Source: Pseudomonas sp. PIC25 (lineage in GTDB: Bacteria > Pseudomonadota > Gammaproteobacteria > Pseudomonadales > Pseudomonadaceae). From it: a stretch of 64,000 bases of DNA. The stretch covers positions 19,625 through 83,624 of the forward strand of contig NZ_MUJY01000033.1 of the NCBI RefSeq assembly GCF_002286785.1, given 5' to 3'. Both the position numbers and the translations under genes were made by a program. Positions 26,987-40,230 of this stretch are shown piece after piece. The notes under the pieces were generated by a model that saw nothing but the letters and a program-made list of their open reading frames with translations, was not told the DNA's origin and made no database searches. Position 1 is the first letter of the stretch, and each line of letters starts with the position of its first letter.

Positions 26987-27694
26987 ATGGCTCAGTCAGA
27001 AACCGTCGAACGCATCCTGGATGCTGCGGAACAGCTGTTCGCGGAGAAGGGCTTCGCCGAAACCTCCTTGCGCCTGATTACCAGCAAGGCCGGGGTCAAC
27101 CTGGCTGCGGTGAACTATCACTTCGGTTCCAAGAAGGCCCTGATTCAGGCCGTCTTCTCGCGGTTCCTTGGGCCGTTCTGCCTCAGTCTCGAGCGTGAGT
27201 TGGATCGTCGCCAGACCAAGTCTGAAAGCCATGCCAGTCTGGAAGAGCTACTGGAAATACTGGTCGAGCAGGCTTTGGCGGTAAAGCCCCGCAGCGGTAA
27301 CGATCTGTCTATTTTCATGCGTCTTTTGGGCTTGGCTTTCAGCCAGAGCCAGGGGCACCTGCGCCGCTATCTGGAGGACATGTACGGCAAGGTTTTCCGG
27401 CGCTACATGCAGTTGGTTCACGAAGCCGCGCCGAAAATGCCGCCCATCGAACTGTTCTGGCGCGTGCACTTCATGTTGGGTGCCGCTGCGTTCAGTATGT
27501 CCGGGATCAAGGCTCTGCGCGCCATCGCCGAGAATGATTTTGGCGTGAACACTTCGATCGAACAGGTGATGCGCTTGATGGTCCCGTTCCTGGCCGCCGG
27601 TATGCGGGCCGACAGTGCGGTGACCGACGAAAAGCTGGCCAACGCCCAGCTCAAACCGCGCAGCAAGACCGCTCCGGCGCCTGCCAAAGTTTGA
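26987..27694 (+). CDS. psrA: TetR-family fatty-acid-responsive regulator PsrA
   Basis: A 235-residue TetR-type repressor/activator. The N-terminal helix-turn-helix (about 8-55) has ETSLRLITSKAGVNLAAVNYHFGSK; the C-terminal ligand-binding domain is helical. In P. aeruginosa PsrA binds long-chain fatty acids, represses fadBA and itself, and activates rpoS. The ATG at 26987 follows GGTGGAGG by 5 nt; this fits the normal length (about 233). Its operator region is described separately. Its presence 6 kb from fadBA puts regulator and target on one segment. Confidence 0.93.
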   Translation: MAQSETVERILDAAEQLFAEKGFAETSLRLITSKAGVNLAAVNYHFGSKKALIQAVFSRFLGPFCLSLERELDRRQTKSESHASLEELLEILVEQALAVKPRSGNDLSIFMRLLGLAFSQSQGHLRRYLEDMYGKVFRRYMQLVHEAAPKMPPIELFWRVHFMLGAAAFSMSGIKALRAIAENDFGVNTSIEQVMRLMVPFLAAGMRADSAVTDEKLANAQLKPRSKTAPAPAKV

Positions 27695-27737
27695 TCTGTC
27701 TGGGCGGCTCCGGTCTGATCGGCTAAGCTAGCCGCCC

Positions 27738-28262
27738 ATGCGAACCCTCGATTTCCTGCACATTTCCATCGCCGATCAGTGCCTTTATGGCTTCGCTGAA
27801 GGGCGGTTGGTGTTGCGTCTTCCCGTTTCCACGGCCTTGAACGGCGCTGGCGAGTTGAATGGCTCCGGCTGTACGCCGCGGGGTCGGCATCAGGTGCGTG
27901 CGAGGATCGGGGAAGGGCTGCCATGTGGCGCCGTGCTGAGAGGACGACGCTGGACCGGCGAGGTCTGGTCGCCAGTGCTGCACGAACAGTTTCCCGGCCG
28001 CGATTGGATACTGACCCGGATTCTCTGGCTCAGCGGCTGCGAGCGCGGTCGGAATCGCCTGGGGAACGTAGACAGTTTTCGCCGTTATATCTATCTCCAC
28101 GGTACGCCTGACAGCGAGCCGATGGGCGTGCCGCGCTCCCATGGCTGTATTCGCCTGCGCAATGCCGATCTCCTTGATCTATTCCCTCGCGTGCCGCTGC
28201 ACTGTCCGGTACGTATCGATGAAGCGGCTTGCCCGGACTGGGCTCGGGCCGAACTTGACTAA
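27738..28262 (+). CDS. L,D-transpeptidase (YkuD domain), leaderless form
   Basis: A 174-residue YkuD-family protein. The catalytic signature is intact: H121 in YLHGT, H135 and nucleophile C137 in RSHGCIRL. These enzymes form 3-3 peptidoglycan cross-links or attach lipoproteins to the wall, or act as L,D-carboxypeptidases. No signal peptide is seen in the first 30 residues, which is unusual for a wall enzyme; it may be cytoplasmic, which would fit muropeptide recycling together with nagZ 9 bp downstream. The role is inferred from context. Confidence 0.85.
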   Translation: MRTLDFLHISIADQCLYGFAEGRLVLRLPVSTALNGAGELNGSGCTPRGRHQVRARIGEGLPCGAVLRGRRWTGEVWSPVLHEQFPGRDWILTRILWLSGCERGRNRLGNVDSFRRYIYLHGTPDSEPMGVPRSHGCIRLRNADLLDLFPRVPLHCPVRIDEAACPDWARAELD

Positions 28263-28271
28263 GGAACATTC

Positions 28272-30022
<1,751 letters not shown>

Positions 30023-30038
30023 TCGAGGTTTCAGGTTT

Positions 30039-30062
30039 CGGCAGCTCGAGCCCGAGCTGCCG
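30039..30062. terminator. Hairpin between convergent genes
   Basis: CGGCAGCTCG (30039-30048) and CGAGCTGCCG (30053-30062) form a perfect ten-bp stem with a four-base loop in the 60-bp gap between the phosphorylase gene and csiV. No T-run follows; it may serve both directions or mark a Rho-assisted end. Confidence 0.5.
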
Positions 30063-30082
30063 CAGTTGCGTCTTCTTCCGCC

Positions 30083-30607
30083 TCAGAGAGGAGATACGCG
30101 GATCAGCAGCCCCAGGCTGCCGTGATCCAGATAGGTCAGTTCGCCATTCTTGAGCCGGCTGCCCTGCTTCATGTATTCACTGCCGACCAGTACACCATCC
30201 GCATCGAATTGGTTGACCCAGAACTCGGCTTCCAAATCCACCAAGCGGTTTTGGTTCATCGAGAGGGTACCTTCCACCGGGAAGTGCCCGAATTGCTCTT
30301 GCCCCGTGCTGACGATGATCTTGCTGGGTGTGGCACCGAGCATCTGTTGCCAGGCTTGATGTAGCAGCACCTGGTAGCCGTTGGCGGGGGTGAGCTTGGC
30401 TGCTTCGTTGTTCAGCGCCGTGGCTCGTTCGCTGCCGGCTCCCAGACGTTGTGCCCCGGCAGCCCAATCCTCGGGAGCGGGCTGGCTGGAAGGAATCGTC
30501 TCGCCCGCCTGGCGGAACAGGATCAGCTCGACTTGGTAGAGCCTATCGGCGAAGGCCGTTGGCGCGAGGAAAATGAGCAGCAGGGCAATGTAGCGAAGCG
30601 CAGGCAT
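30083..30607 (-). CDS. csiV: CsiV-family periplasmic protein
   Basis: A 174-residue protein with a signal peptide (about 1-20, ending AFA before DRLYQVELILF). The opening Y-x-V-E-L-I-L-F-R strand and the later YQVLLHQAWQQ and the strand-rich C-terminus match CsiV, a peptidoglycan-binding protein needed for cell shape in Vibrio. It is shorter than the Vibrio protein, lacking part of the middle. It follows mfd by 9 bp, so it is transcribed with it. Function here is inferred. Confidence 0.75.
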   Translation of the reverse strand: MPALRYIALLLIFLAPTAFADRLYQVELILFRQAGETIPSSQPAPEDWAAGAQRLGAGSERATALNNEAAKLTPANGYQVLLHQAWQQMLGATPSKIIVSTGQEQFGHFPVEGTLSMNQNRLVDLEAEFWVNQFDADGVLVGSEYMKQGSRLKNGELTYLDHGSLGLLIRVSPL

Positions 30608-30616
30608 GTCGGGTCC

Positions 30617-33600
30617 TTAAGCGGATTGTGGAGTCAGGCGCTCGAGTAGCGCCTCCAGGGTGTTGAAGCGCTCTTCCGGGCGCTCCATCGGCACCTGGAA
30701 TTTGAAGAGAGTGGCTCCTTCGAACTTGTAGCGATTGGGTTGGCTCTGGATCAATTTGATTAGCACTAGCGGATCGACGACGGTGTCGGCGGCGAATTCG
30801 ATACGTCCGCCTTGCGGACCGGCGTCGACCTTGAGGATGCCGAGCTTCTCCGCCTGCAGTTTGAGCAGGGTCAGGCGCATCAGGTTCTTGGTCGGCTCCG
30901 GCAACAGGCCGAAGCGGTCGATCATCTCCACTTGCAACTCCTTCAGGCCGTCTTCGTCCGTGGCCGAGGCGATGCGCTTGTAGAGGATCAGGCGGGCATG
31001 CACATCGGGCAGGTAGTCCTCCGGGATCAGGGCCGGAACGCGCAGATTGATCTCTGGACCAGCACCCAGCGGCTGTTCCAGATTGGGCTGTTCACCCTTG
31101 CGGATGGCCTTGACTGCCCGCTCCAGCATTTCCATATAGAGCGTGAAGCCGACTGCCTGGATCTGCCCGCTCTGGCCTTCGCCGAGCAATTCGCCAGCGC
31201 CGCGGATTTCCAGGTCATGGGTGGCGAGAACGAAGCCGGCGCCGAGGTCCTGGGCATTGGCGATGGCCTCCAGGCGCTTTTCGGCATCCGGCGTCATGGC
31301 CTTGCGGGGCGGTGTCAGCAGGTAGGCGTAGGCTTGGTGGTGACTGCGCCCGACACGGCCGCGGAGCTGATGCAGTTGGGCCAGGCCGAACTTGTCGGCA
31401 CGCTCGATGATGATGGTGTTGGCGCTGGGCACGTCGATACCGGTCTCGATGATGGTCGACGCCACCAGCACATTGAAGCGCTTGTGGTAGAAGTCGCTCA
31501 TCACCTGTTCCAGTTCGCGCTCGCGCATTTGCCCGTGGCCGACGGCGATACGTGCCTCCGGCACCAGTTCGGCGAGGTCGCGGGCGCATTTCTCGATGGT
31601 CTTGACCTCGTTGTGCAGGTAATAGACCTGGCCGCCGCGTAGCAGCTCGCGCAGCAGGGCTTCCTTGATCACCGCGTTCTGCTGCTCCATGACGAATGTC
31701 CGTACCGACAGGCGCCGAGCAGGCGGTGTGGCGATGATCGACAGGTCGCGCATGCCGGCCACGGCCATGTTCAGGGTGCGCGGGATCGGCGTGGCGGTGA
31801 GGGTGAGGATGTCGACTTCGCTACGCAGGGCCTTGAGCTGTTCCTTCTGGCGAACACCAAAGCGGTGCTCTTCATCAATGATTACCAGTCCGAGGTTCTT
31901 GAATTTGACGTCATCTTGCAGCAGCTTGTGGGTGCCGATGACGATATCCACCTTACCTTCGGCGAGCTGCTGTACTGCGCCTTCGACTTCCTTGGTCGAC
32001 TTGAAGCGGCTCATCACTTCCACCGTTACCGGCCAGTCGGCGAACCGGTCGCGGAAGCTGTTGTAGTGCTGCTGGGCGAGCAGGGTGGTCGGTACCAGCA
32101 CGGCCACCTGCTTACCGCTGTGTACGGCGACGAAGGCGGCACGCATGGCGACTTCGGTCTTGCCGAAGCCCACGTCGCCGCAGACCAGGCGGTCCATCGG
32201 CTTTTCGGCCAGCATATCGGCGACCACGGAGTCGATGGCGGCCTGCTGATCGGGCGTTTCCTCGAACGGGAAACCGGCGGCGAAGGTAGCGTAGTCGGCG
32301 GCCGGGTCCTTGAAGGCATAGCCCTTGCGGGCGGCGCGGCGGGCATAGATATCGAGCAGTTCGGCGGCGACGTCGCGCACTTGTTCGGCCGCTTTGCGTT
32401 TGGCTTTCTGCCATTGCTCCGAGCCAAGCCGGTGCAGCGGAGCGAGAGCGTCGTCGCTGCCGGTATAGCGAGCGATCAGGTGCAGGCTGGCCACTGGCAC
32501 ATAAAGCTTGGCTTCGTCGGCGTATTGCAGGGCGAGGAATTCGGCGCTCTGTCCGTCTATTTCCAGAGTGATCAGGCCCAGGTAGCGGCCGACACCATGG
32601 TCGATATGTACTACCGGCGCGCCTTCACGCAGCTCGGTCAGGTTCTTGATGACGTTCTCGCCGCCATCGCGGCTCTTTTCGCGGCGCCGACGCTGCATGA
32701 CGCGCTGGCCGAACAATGGACTTTCGGCGACCAGGGCGACGGCCGGTTCGTCGAGCAGCAGACCCTCATCCAGCGGCGCGATGCTGATGGCCAGGCGCTC
32801 CTGGCTTTTCAGGAACTGCGGCCAGCCGTCGACTTCCTGGGGCTTGAGTTTCAGGCGTGCCAGCAGTTCCAGCAGGACTTCGCGGCGGCCGGCGGACTCA
32901 GCGGTGAACAGCACGCGTCCGGGGAATTGATCCAAGAAGCGGCGCAGGGCGCCGAGTGGTTCGCTGGCCTTGGTCTCGATGGCCAGCTCGGGCAGTGGTT
33001 GGGCAGGGAAGCGTTCGCGGCCAACGCCGGGCTCGATGTCCTTCTGGTCAGCGACTATGCGCGGCCAGCTCTTCAGGCGGGCGAAGCAGTCTTCCACCGG
33101 TAGGAAAAGCTCGGCAGGCGGCAGGATCGGTCGCTCCGGGTCGACACGGCGATCTTCGTAGCGGTTGCGAACGTCGACCCAGAATTGTTCCGCTGCCTGT
33201 TCGATACCGGGCAGGGAAAAGACCTGGGTGTCCTGGGGCAGGTAATCGAAGAGCGTGGCTGTCTCTTCGAAGAACAACGGCAAGTAATACTCGATGCCCG
33301 CCGGGGTGATGCCGCTGGCAAGGTCCTGGTAGATCGGGCAGCGACGGAAATCGACATCGAAGCGTTCGCGAAAGCGCCCGCGGAAATCGGTGACGGCTTT
33401 CTTGTCCAGTGGGAATTCGCGGGCGGGCAGCAGGCGGATGGATTCCACCTTGTCGATCGAGCGCTGAGTTTCCGGATCGAAGGTACGCAGCGTTTCGATT
33501 TCGTCGTCGAACAGGTCGATGCGGTAGGGCAGGGGGCTGCCCATGGGGAACAGATCGATCAGTGCGCCGCGCACGGCGAACTCGCCATGCTCGTAGACGG

Positions 33601-34069
33601 TGTCCACGCATCGGTAGCCGGCCGCCTCGAGGCGTAGGCGCATCTGTTCGACATCGAGCCGCTGCCCTACGTCCAGCACCAGGCTCGATCCGAGCAGGAA
33701 TCGGGTCGGCGCCAGACGATGTAGGGCGGTGCTGATCGGCACTACCAAGATGCCGTGCTTCAGCTCGGGAAGACGGTACAGGCTGGCGACGCGCTGCGAG
33801 ATGATGTCCTGGTGCGGAGAAAAGACATCGTAGGGCAGCGTTTCCCAGTCGGGGAAATGCAGTACCGGCAGGTTTGGCGCGAAGAAGGCCAATTCCTGCT
33901 CCAGGCGCTCGGCGCTCTGGCTGTCGGCGGTCAGCAGCAGGGTGAAGCGTCGGGCCGCGCTGGCGGCTTCGGCAATGGCCAGGGACAGGACGGCACCGGG
34001 CAGGTTGCCCCAGTGCTGTTTACCGGTCGCAGCCGGCAGGGTCGGGAGGCGCAGTACGGATACGGACAC
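30617..34069 (-). CDS. mfd: Transcription-repair coupling factor Mfd
   Basis: An 1150-residue ATP-dependent translocase that removes stalled RNA polymerase and recruits UvrA. The UvrB-like N-terminal module (about 1-350) is followed by the CarD-like polymerase-interacting domain (about 475-560, GAPVVHIDHGVGRYLG). The RecA-like motor has Walker A GDVGFGKTEVAMRAAF and the IIDEEHRFG box. The TRG motif region and the C-terminal regulatory domain complete it. The GTG start at 34069 fits normal length. It is transcribed divergently from gap, with a sigma-70-like promoter in between. Confidence 0.96.
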   Translation of the reverse strand: MSVSVLRLPTLPAATGKQHWGNLPGAVLSLAIAEAASAARRFTLLLTADSQSAERLEQELAFFAPNLPVLHFPDWETLPYDVFSPHQDIISQRVASLYRLPELKHGILVVPISTALHRLAPTRFLLGSSLVLDVGQRLDVEQMRLRLEAAGYRCVDTVYEHGEFAVRGALIDLFPMGSPLPYRIDLFDDEIETLRTFDPETQRSIDKVESIRLLPAREFPLDKKAVTDFRGRFRERFDVDFRRCPIYQDLASGITPAGIEYYLPLFFEETATLFDYLPQDTQVFSLPGIEQAAEQFWVDVRNRYEDRRVDPERPILPPAELFLPVEDCFARLKSWPRIVADQKDIEPGVGRERFPAQPLPELAIETKASEPLGALRRFLDQFPGRVLFTAESAGRREVLLELLARLKLKPQEVDGWPQFLKSQERLAISIAPLDEGLLLDEPAVALVAESPLFGQRVMQRRRREKSRDGGENVIKNLTELREGAPVVHIDHGVGRYLGLITLEIDGQSAEFLALQYADEAKLYVPVASLHLIARYTGSDDALAPLHRLGSEQWQKAKRKAAEQVRDVAAELLDIYARRAARKGYAFKDPAADYATFAAGFPFEETPDQQAAIDSVVADMLAEKPMDRLVCGDVGFGKTEVAMRAAFVAVHSGKQVAVLVPTTLLAQQHYNSFRDRFADWPVTVEVMSRFKSTKEVEGAVQQLAEGKVDIVIGTHKLLQDDVKFKNLGLVIIDEEHRFGVRQKEQLKALRSEVDILTLTATPIPRTLNMAVAGMRDLSIIATPPARRLSVRTFVMEQQNAVIKEALLRELLRGGQVYYLHNEVKTIEKCARDLAELVPEARIAVGHGQMRERELEQVMSDFYHKRFNVLVASTIIETGIDVPSANTIIIERADKFGLAQLHQLRGRVGRSHHQAYAYLLTPPRKAMTPDAEKRLEAIANAQDLGAGFVLATHDLEIRGAGELLGEGQSGQIQAVGFTLYMEMLERAVKAIRKGEQPNLEQPLGAGPEINLRVPALIPEDYLPDVHARLILYKRIASATDEDGLKELQVEMIDRFGLLPEPTKNLMRLTLLKLQAEKLGILKVDAGPQGGRIEFAADTVVDPLVLIKLIQSQPNRYKFEGATLFKFQVPMERPEERFNTLEALLERLTPQSA

Positions 34070-34106
34070 GTGCAGTCGTGACTCCGGTCTAGTTTTGGCC
34101 GGAGCG

Positions 34107-34136
34107 ATTGTAACTATCCGGCCGTTTCGCTGTCAG
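34107..34136 (-). promoter_or_regulatory. Promoter of mfd-csiV
   Basis: On the minus strand CTGACA (34131-34136) and TACAAT (34107-34112) are spaced by 18 bp. The predicted transcript starts about 30 nt before the mfd GTG. Confidence 0.6.
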
Positions 34137-34154
34137 TGTTTCGTCCGCTGCAGA

Positions 34155-34183
34155 TTGCCGCCGAATGAGCGCGCCGTCATAAT
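34155..34183 (+). promoter_or_regulatory. Promoter of gap
   Basis: TTGCCG (34155-34160) and CATAAT (34178-34183) at 17-bp spacing, about 42 bp before the preferred GTG start of the gap gene. Confidence 0.65.
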
Positions 34184-34225
34184 GTAGCCCCTTTTTTCAG
34201 CCCCTACATGTGGAAGGTATTGCCC

Positions 34226-35677
34226 GTGACTCAGAAGCCCGACCAGTGTCTCGGTGAATGGATTGATCGTGAAGCCCTTGCGGAAGCGATGATTCCGCTG
34301 ATCGGCCAGCTCTACCGTAACAACAACGTGGTGACGTCGATTTACGGCCGCGGCCTGATCAATCGCTCGGTGATCGCGATTCTCAAGGCCCACCGCTTCG
34401 CACGTCACCGTCTGGTGGACGAGACCGAGCTGTCGGTGCACGAGACATTCCCGATCCTGAAGATCATGAGCGAGCTCAAGCTGGGCGCCGCATCGGTCGA
34501 CCTGGGCAAGATGGTCGCCAAGTTCAAGGCGGAAGGTAACGGTCGCAATATCGAGCAGTTCGTGCGTGACGAGCTGGCCGATGTGGTTGGCAAGCAGAGC
34601 AGCGCTCCTCGCGAGGGCACCGATGTCGTTCTGTACGGCTTCGGCCGTATCGGTCGCCTGCTGGCACGCATCCTTATCGAGAAGACCGGTGGTGGCGATG
34701 GGCTCCGTCTGCGGGCCATTGTCGTGCGCAAGGGCGCCGAGAATGATCTGGTCAAGCGTGCCAGCCTGCTGCGTCGTGATTCCGTGCATGGCCCGTTCGA
34801 CGGCACCATCACCATCGACGAAGCGAATAACACCCTGACCGCCAACGGCAACCTCATCCAGGTGATCTATTCCAACGATCCGTCTTCGGTGGACTACACA
34901 CAGTACGGTATCAAGGACGCTCTGCTGGTGGATAACACCGGCAAATGGCGGGACGCCGAAGGTCTTGGCCAGCACCTCAAGTGCCCGGGCATTGCTCGCG
35001 TCGTATTGACCGCTCCGGGCAAGGGCGCCCTGAAGAACATCGTGCACGGCATCAACCATGCCGAGATCACCGATGACGACAAGATCGTTTCCGCGGCGTC
35101 CTGCACCACCAACGCCATCGTTCCGGTGCTGAAGGCGGTCAATGACAAGTTCGGTATCGTAAACGGCCACGTCGAAACCGTTCACTCCTATACCAACGAC
35201 CAGAACCTGATCGACAACTTCCACAAAGGAAGCCGTCGTGGTCGCAGCGCCCCGCTGAACATGGTGATCACCGAGACCGGTGCCGCTACTGCCGCCGCCA
35301 AGGCGCTGCCGGTACTGAAAGGCAAGCTGACCGGCAATGCCATCCGTGTTCCGACGCCGAACGTCTCCATGGCCATTCTCAACCTGAACCTGGAAAAGGC
35401 CACCAGCCGCGAGGAGATCAACGAGTACCTGCGCCAGATGGCCATGCACTCGGATCTGCAGAAGCAGATCGATTTCGTCAGCTCGCAGGAAGTGGTGTCC
35501 AGTGACTTCGTCGGCTCGCGTCATGCCGGTGTGGTGGATGCCGAAGCGACCATCTGCAACGACAACCGTGTCGTTCTCTATGTCTGGTACGACAATGAGT
35601 TCGGCTACAGCTGCCAGGTGGTGCGCGTGATGGAGGAGATGGCTGGCGTCAACCCGCCCGCTTTCCCGCGTGCCTGA
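34226..35677 (+). CDS. Glyceraldehyde-3-phosphate dehydrogenase, long form with N-terminal domain
   Basis: Two candidate starts exist: ATG 34208 and GTG 34226. GTG is preferred because GGAAGG lies 8 nt upstream; the ATG has no ribosome site. The product is 483 residues, about 150 longer than ordinary GAPDH. Residues about 1-125 are a helical extension of unknown function. The NAD(P)-binding domain begins VVLYGFGRIGRLLA, and the catalytic Cys is in SAASCTTNAIVPVLKAV. The end of the second strand reads VVRKGAEN rather than the Asp typical of NAD-specific enzymes, so NADP use is possible. It may act in gluconeogenesis. Ends in a strong terminator. Confidence 0.9.
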   Translation: MTQKPDQCLGEWIDREALAEAMIPLIGQLYRNNNVVTSIYGRGLINRSVIAILKAHRFARHRLVDETELSVHETFPILKIMSELKLGAASVDLGKMVAKFKAEGNGRNIEQFVRDELADVVGKQSSAPREGTDVVLYGFGRIGRLLARILIEKTGGGDGLRLRAIVVRKGAENDLVKRASLLRRDSVHGPFDGTITIDEANNTLTANGNLIQVIYSNDPSSVDYTQYGIKDALLVDNTGKWRDAEGLGQHLKCPGIARVVLTAPGKGALKNIVHGINHAEITDDDKIVSAASCTTNAIVPVLKAVNDKFGIVNGHVETVHSYTNDQNLIDNFHKGSRRGRSAPLNMVITETGAATAAAKALPVLKGKLTGNAIRVPTPNVSMAILNLNLEKATSREEINEYLRQMAMHSDLQKQIDFVSSQEVVSSDFVGSRHAGVVDAEATICNDNRVVLYVWYDNEFGYSCQVVRVMEEMAGVNPPAFPRA

Positions 35678-35697
35678 CGGTTGAGTCGGTAAGACGG

Positions 35698-35728
35698 AAC
35701 GGGAGCTTCGGCTCCCGTTTTGCTTTTT
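35698..35728 (+). terminator. Rho-independent terminator of gap
   Basis: A nine-bp stem (AACGGGAGC 35698-35706 with GCTCCCGTT 35711-35719), UUCG tetraloop, followed by TTGCTTTTT, 20 bp after the gap stop. Confidence 0.92.
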
Positions 35729-37563
<1,835 letters not shown>

Positions 37564-37566
37564 TCC

Positions 37567-38778
37567 ATGGGTATTCGAGCATTTCTCGACAAGATCGAGC
37601 ACAACTTCGAAAAAGGCGGCAAGTACGAGAAGTGGTATGCGCTTTACGAAGCCATCGACACCTTCTTCTATCGTCCCGGCAGCGTGACCAAGACGACTGC
37701 TCACGTGCGCGACGGCATCGACCTCAAGCGCATGATGATCACCGTCTGGATGTGCACCTTTCCGGCGATGTTCTTCGGTATGTGGAACGTCGGTTACCAG
37801 GCCAACCTGATCTTCGCAGCCAACCCTGAACTACTCGCGGCTCAGGACGGCTGGCGTTTCGCGCTGACCGGTGCGCTGGCCGGTTTCGACCCGAACAGCC
37901 TGTGGGACAACTTTGTCCAGGGCGCAGCCTACTTCCTGCCGATCTATGCGGTGACCTTCATCGTCGGTGGTTTCTGGGAAGTGCTGTTCGCGTCGGTCCG
38001 CAAGCATGAGGTCAACGAGGGCTTCTTCGTTACTTCCGTGCTGTTCGCCCTGATCCTGCCACCGACCATCCCGCTCTGGCAGGTTGCTCTCGGCATCAGC
38101 TTCGGTGTGGTAATCGGCAAGGAAGTCTTCGGCGGTACCGGCAAGAACTTCCTCAACCCGGCACTGACCGGCCGTGCCTTCCTCTTCTTCGCCTATCCGG
38201 CACAGATGTCCGGCGACGCTGTGTGGACTGCCGTCGACGGCTTTGCCGGCGCAACGGCGCTGAGCTTGAGCGCTGCGGGTGGTATCGAGAACGTGATTGG
38301 CCATGGCATCACCTGGATGGATGCCTTCATCGGCACCATGCACGGCTCGGTAGGTGAAACCAGCACGCTGGCCATCTTCATCGGCGGCGCCGTGCTGCTG
38401 ATGACCAAGATCGCGTCCTGGCGCATCGTCGCCGGCGTGATGATCGGTATGATCGGGCTCAGCCTGCTGTTCAATGCAATCGGCTCGCAGACCAATCCGA
38501 TGTTCGCCATGCCTTGGTACTGGCACATGGTGGTGGGTGGCTTCGCCTTCGGCATGGTCTTCATGGCCACCGACCCGGTGTCGGCTTCCATGACCAATGT
38601 CGGCAAATGGATCTTCGGTGCCTTGATCGGTGTGATGGTCGTATTGATCCGTGTGGTCAACCCGGCCTTCCCGGAAGGCATGATGCTGGCGATTCTGTTC
38701 GCCAACCTGTTCGCACCGCTGATCGACCACTTCGTCGTTCAGGCCAACATCAAGCGGAGGCTGGCACGCAATGTCTAG
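37567..38778 (+). CDS. nqrB: NQR subunit B
   Basis: A 403-residue membrane subunit with about ten transmembrane segments. It binds a covalently attached FMN, riboflavin and ubiquinone. The flavinylation site is in FAGATALS (Thr at about 230), attached by the ApbE encoded downstream. The start is 3 bp after nqrA's stop. In P. aeruginosa the complex has been reported to pump protons; whether this one moves Na+ or H+ cannot be read from sequence alone. Confidence 0.97.
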   Translation: MGIRAFLDKIEHNFEKGGKYEKWYALYEAIDTFFYRPGSVTKTTAHVRDGIDLKRMMITVWMCTFPAMFFGMWNVGYQANLIFAANPELLAAQDGWRFALTGALAGFDPNSLWDNFVQGAAYFLPIYAVTFIVGGFWEVLFASVRKHEVNEGFFVTSVLFALILPPTIPLWQVALGISFGVVIGKEVFGGTGKNFLNPALTGRAFLFFAYPAQMSGDAVWTAVDGFAGATALSLSAAGGIENVIGHGITWMDAFIGTMHGSVGETSTLAIFIGGAVLLMTKIASWRIVAGVMIGMIGLSLLFNAIGSQTNPMFAMPWYWHMVVGGFAFGMVFMATDPVSASMTNVGKWIFGALIGVMVVLIRVVNPAFPEGMMLAILFANLFAPLIDHFVVQANIKRRLARNV

Positions 38779-39559
38779 TCAAAAAGAATCCACCGTCCGT
38801 ACGCTGACGGTGGCGGTCCTGGTTTGCCTGGTGTGCTCGGTATTCGTTGCCGGCGCCGCCGTGGCCCTGAAACCGACCCAGCTCGACAACCGCCTGCTGG
38901 ACAAGCAGCGCAGCATTCTCTCCATCGCTGGCCTGGGTCAGCCGGGAATGCCGGCTCGTGAAGTGAAGGAGCTGTTCAACAGTCGCATCACCACCAAGGT
39001 GGTCGACCTCGAGACGGGCAAATTCACCGATGCACAGGACCCGAAGACGTTCGATCCGTTGAAGGCAGCCAAGGACCCGAAGCTGTCCAAGGTCCTGTCG
39101 GGTGAGGAAGATATCGCCTCGATCAAGCGTCAGGAGCGTTACACCACGGTCTATCTGGTGGAGAAGGACGGACAGCTCGATACCCTGATCCTGCCTGTTC
39201 GCGGTTACGGCCTGTGGTCCACCCTGTATGGCTTCCTGGCCATCAAGGGTGATCTCAATACCGTGGTCGGCATGGGCTTCTACCAGCATGGCGAGACGCC
39301 CGGCCTGGGCGGTGAGGTCGACAACCCGAAATGGCGCGGCCAGTGGCCGGGCAAGACCCTTTTCGCCGAAGACGGCACGCTTGCCGTGGATATCGTCAAA
39401 GGCGGTGTAGACCCGCAAAGCCCGAAAGCCGTGCACCAGGTCGATGCTCTGGCCGGTGCAACCCTGACCAGTAAAGGGGTGAACAACCTGTTGCATTTCT
39501 GGTTGGGCAAGAACGGCTTCGGTCCTTTTATCGCTAACCTGCGCGCCGGGGAGGCCTGA
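38771..39559 (+). CDS. nqrC: NQR subunit C
   Basis: A 262-residue subunit with one N-terminal transmembrane helix (about 12-32) and a large periplasmic domain carrying the second covalent FMN. The ApbE acceptor motif is [10 protein letters not shown] (Thr at about 231). It overlaps nqrB by eight bases and is followed at 2 bp by nqrD, showing tight coupling. Confidence 0.97.
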   Translation: MSSQKESTVRTLTVAVLVCLVCSVFVAGAAVALKPTQLDNRLLDKQRSILSIAGLGQPGMPAREVKELFNSRITTKVVDLETGKFTDAQDPKTFDPLKAAKDPKLSKVLSGEEDIASIKRQERYTTVYLVEKDGQLDTLILPVRGYGLWSTLYGFLAIKGDLNTVVGMGFYQHGETPGLGGEVDNPKWRGQWPGKTLFAEDGTLAVDIVKGGVDPQSPKAVHQVDALAGATLTSKGVNNLLHFWLGKNGFGPFIANLRAGEA

Positions 39560-39561
39560 TC

Positions 39562-40230
39562 ATGTCGCAACCGACTATCAAAGAAGTACTGTTCAATCCG
39601 GTTCTGAACAACAACCCCATCGGCCTGCAGATCCTTGGGATCTGCTCGGCGCTGGCGGTGACGTCGAACCTCAAGACCGCCCTGGTGATGTCCATCGCCC
39701 TGTCGCTGGTGACCGGCTTTTCCAACCTGTTCATTTCGATGATTCGCAGCCAGATCCCCAGCTCGATCCGTATGATCGTGCAGATGGTGATCATCGCGTC
39801 GCTGGTGATCGTGGTGGACCAGATCCTCAAGGCTTATGCCTTCAGCCTGTCCAAGCAGTTGTCGGTATTCGTCGGCCTGATCATCACCAACTGTATCGTG
39901 ATGGGTCGTGCCGAAGCCTTCGCCATGCAGAACCCGCCAATCCTGTCGTTCTTCGACGGTATCGGTAATGGGCTCGGCTACAGCGCCATGCTGATCGTGC
40001 TCGGCACGTTCCGCGAGCTGTTCGGCGCCGGTAAGCTGATGGGTTACGAGATCATTCCGGTAGTCAACGACGGTGGCTGGTACCAGCCGAACGGGCTGCT
40101 GTTGCTGCCGCCTTCGGCATTCTTCCTGATCGGCCTGATCATCTGGGGCCTGCGCTCCTGGAAGAAGGAGCAGGTCGAGCCCGCTGCCTTCAAGATGGCC
40201 CCGCAGGTATCCAATAAGGAGGCCTACTAA
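39562..40230 (+). CDS. nqrD: NQR subunit D
   Basis: A 222-residue hydrophobic subunit with six predicted transmembrane segments. With NqrE it forms the inverted-repeat pair that holds an iron centre through conserved Cys; [16 protein letters not shown] near the N-terminus and [14 protein letters not shown] carry these Cys. It overlaps nqrE by one base. Confidence 0.96.
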   Translation: MSQPTIKEVLFNPVLNNNPIGLQILGICSALAVTSNLKTALVMSIALSLVTGFSNLFISMIRSQIPSSIRMIVQMVIIASLVIVVDQILKAYAFSLSKQLSVFVGLIITNCIVMGRAEAFAMQNPPILSFFDGIGNGLGYSAMLIVLGTFRELFGAGKLMGYEIIPVVNDGGWYQPNGLLLLPPSAFFLIGLIIWGLRSWKKEQVEPAAFKMAPQVSNKEAY

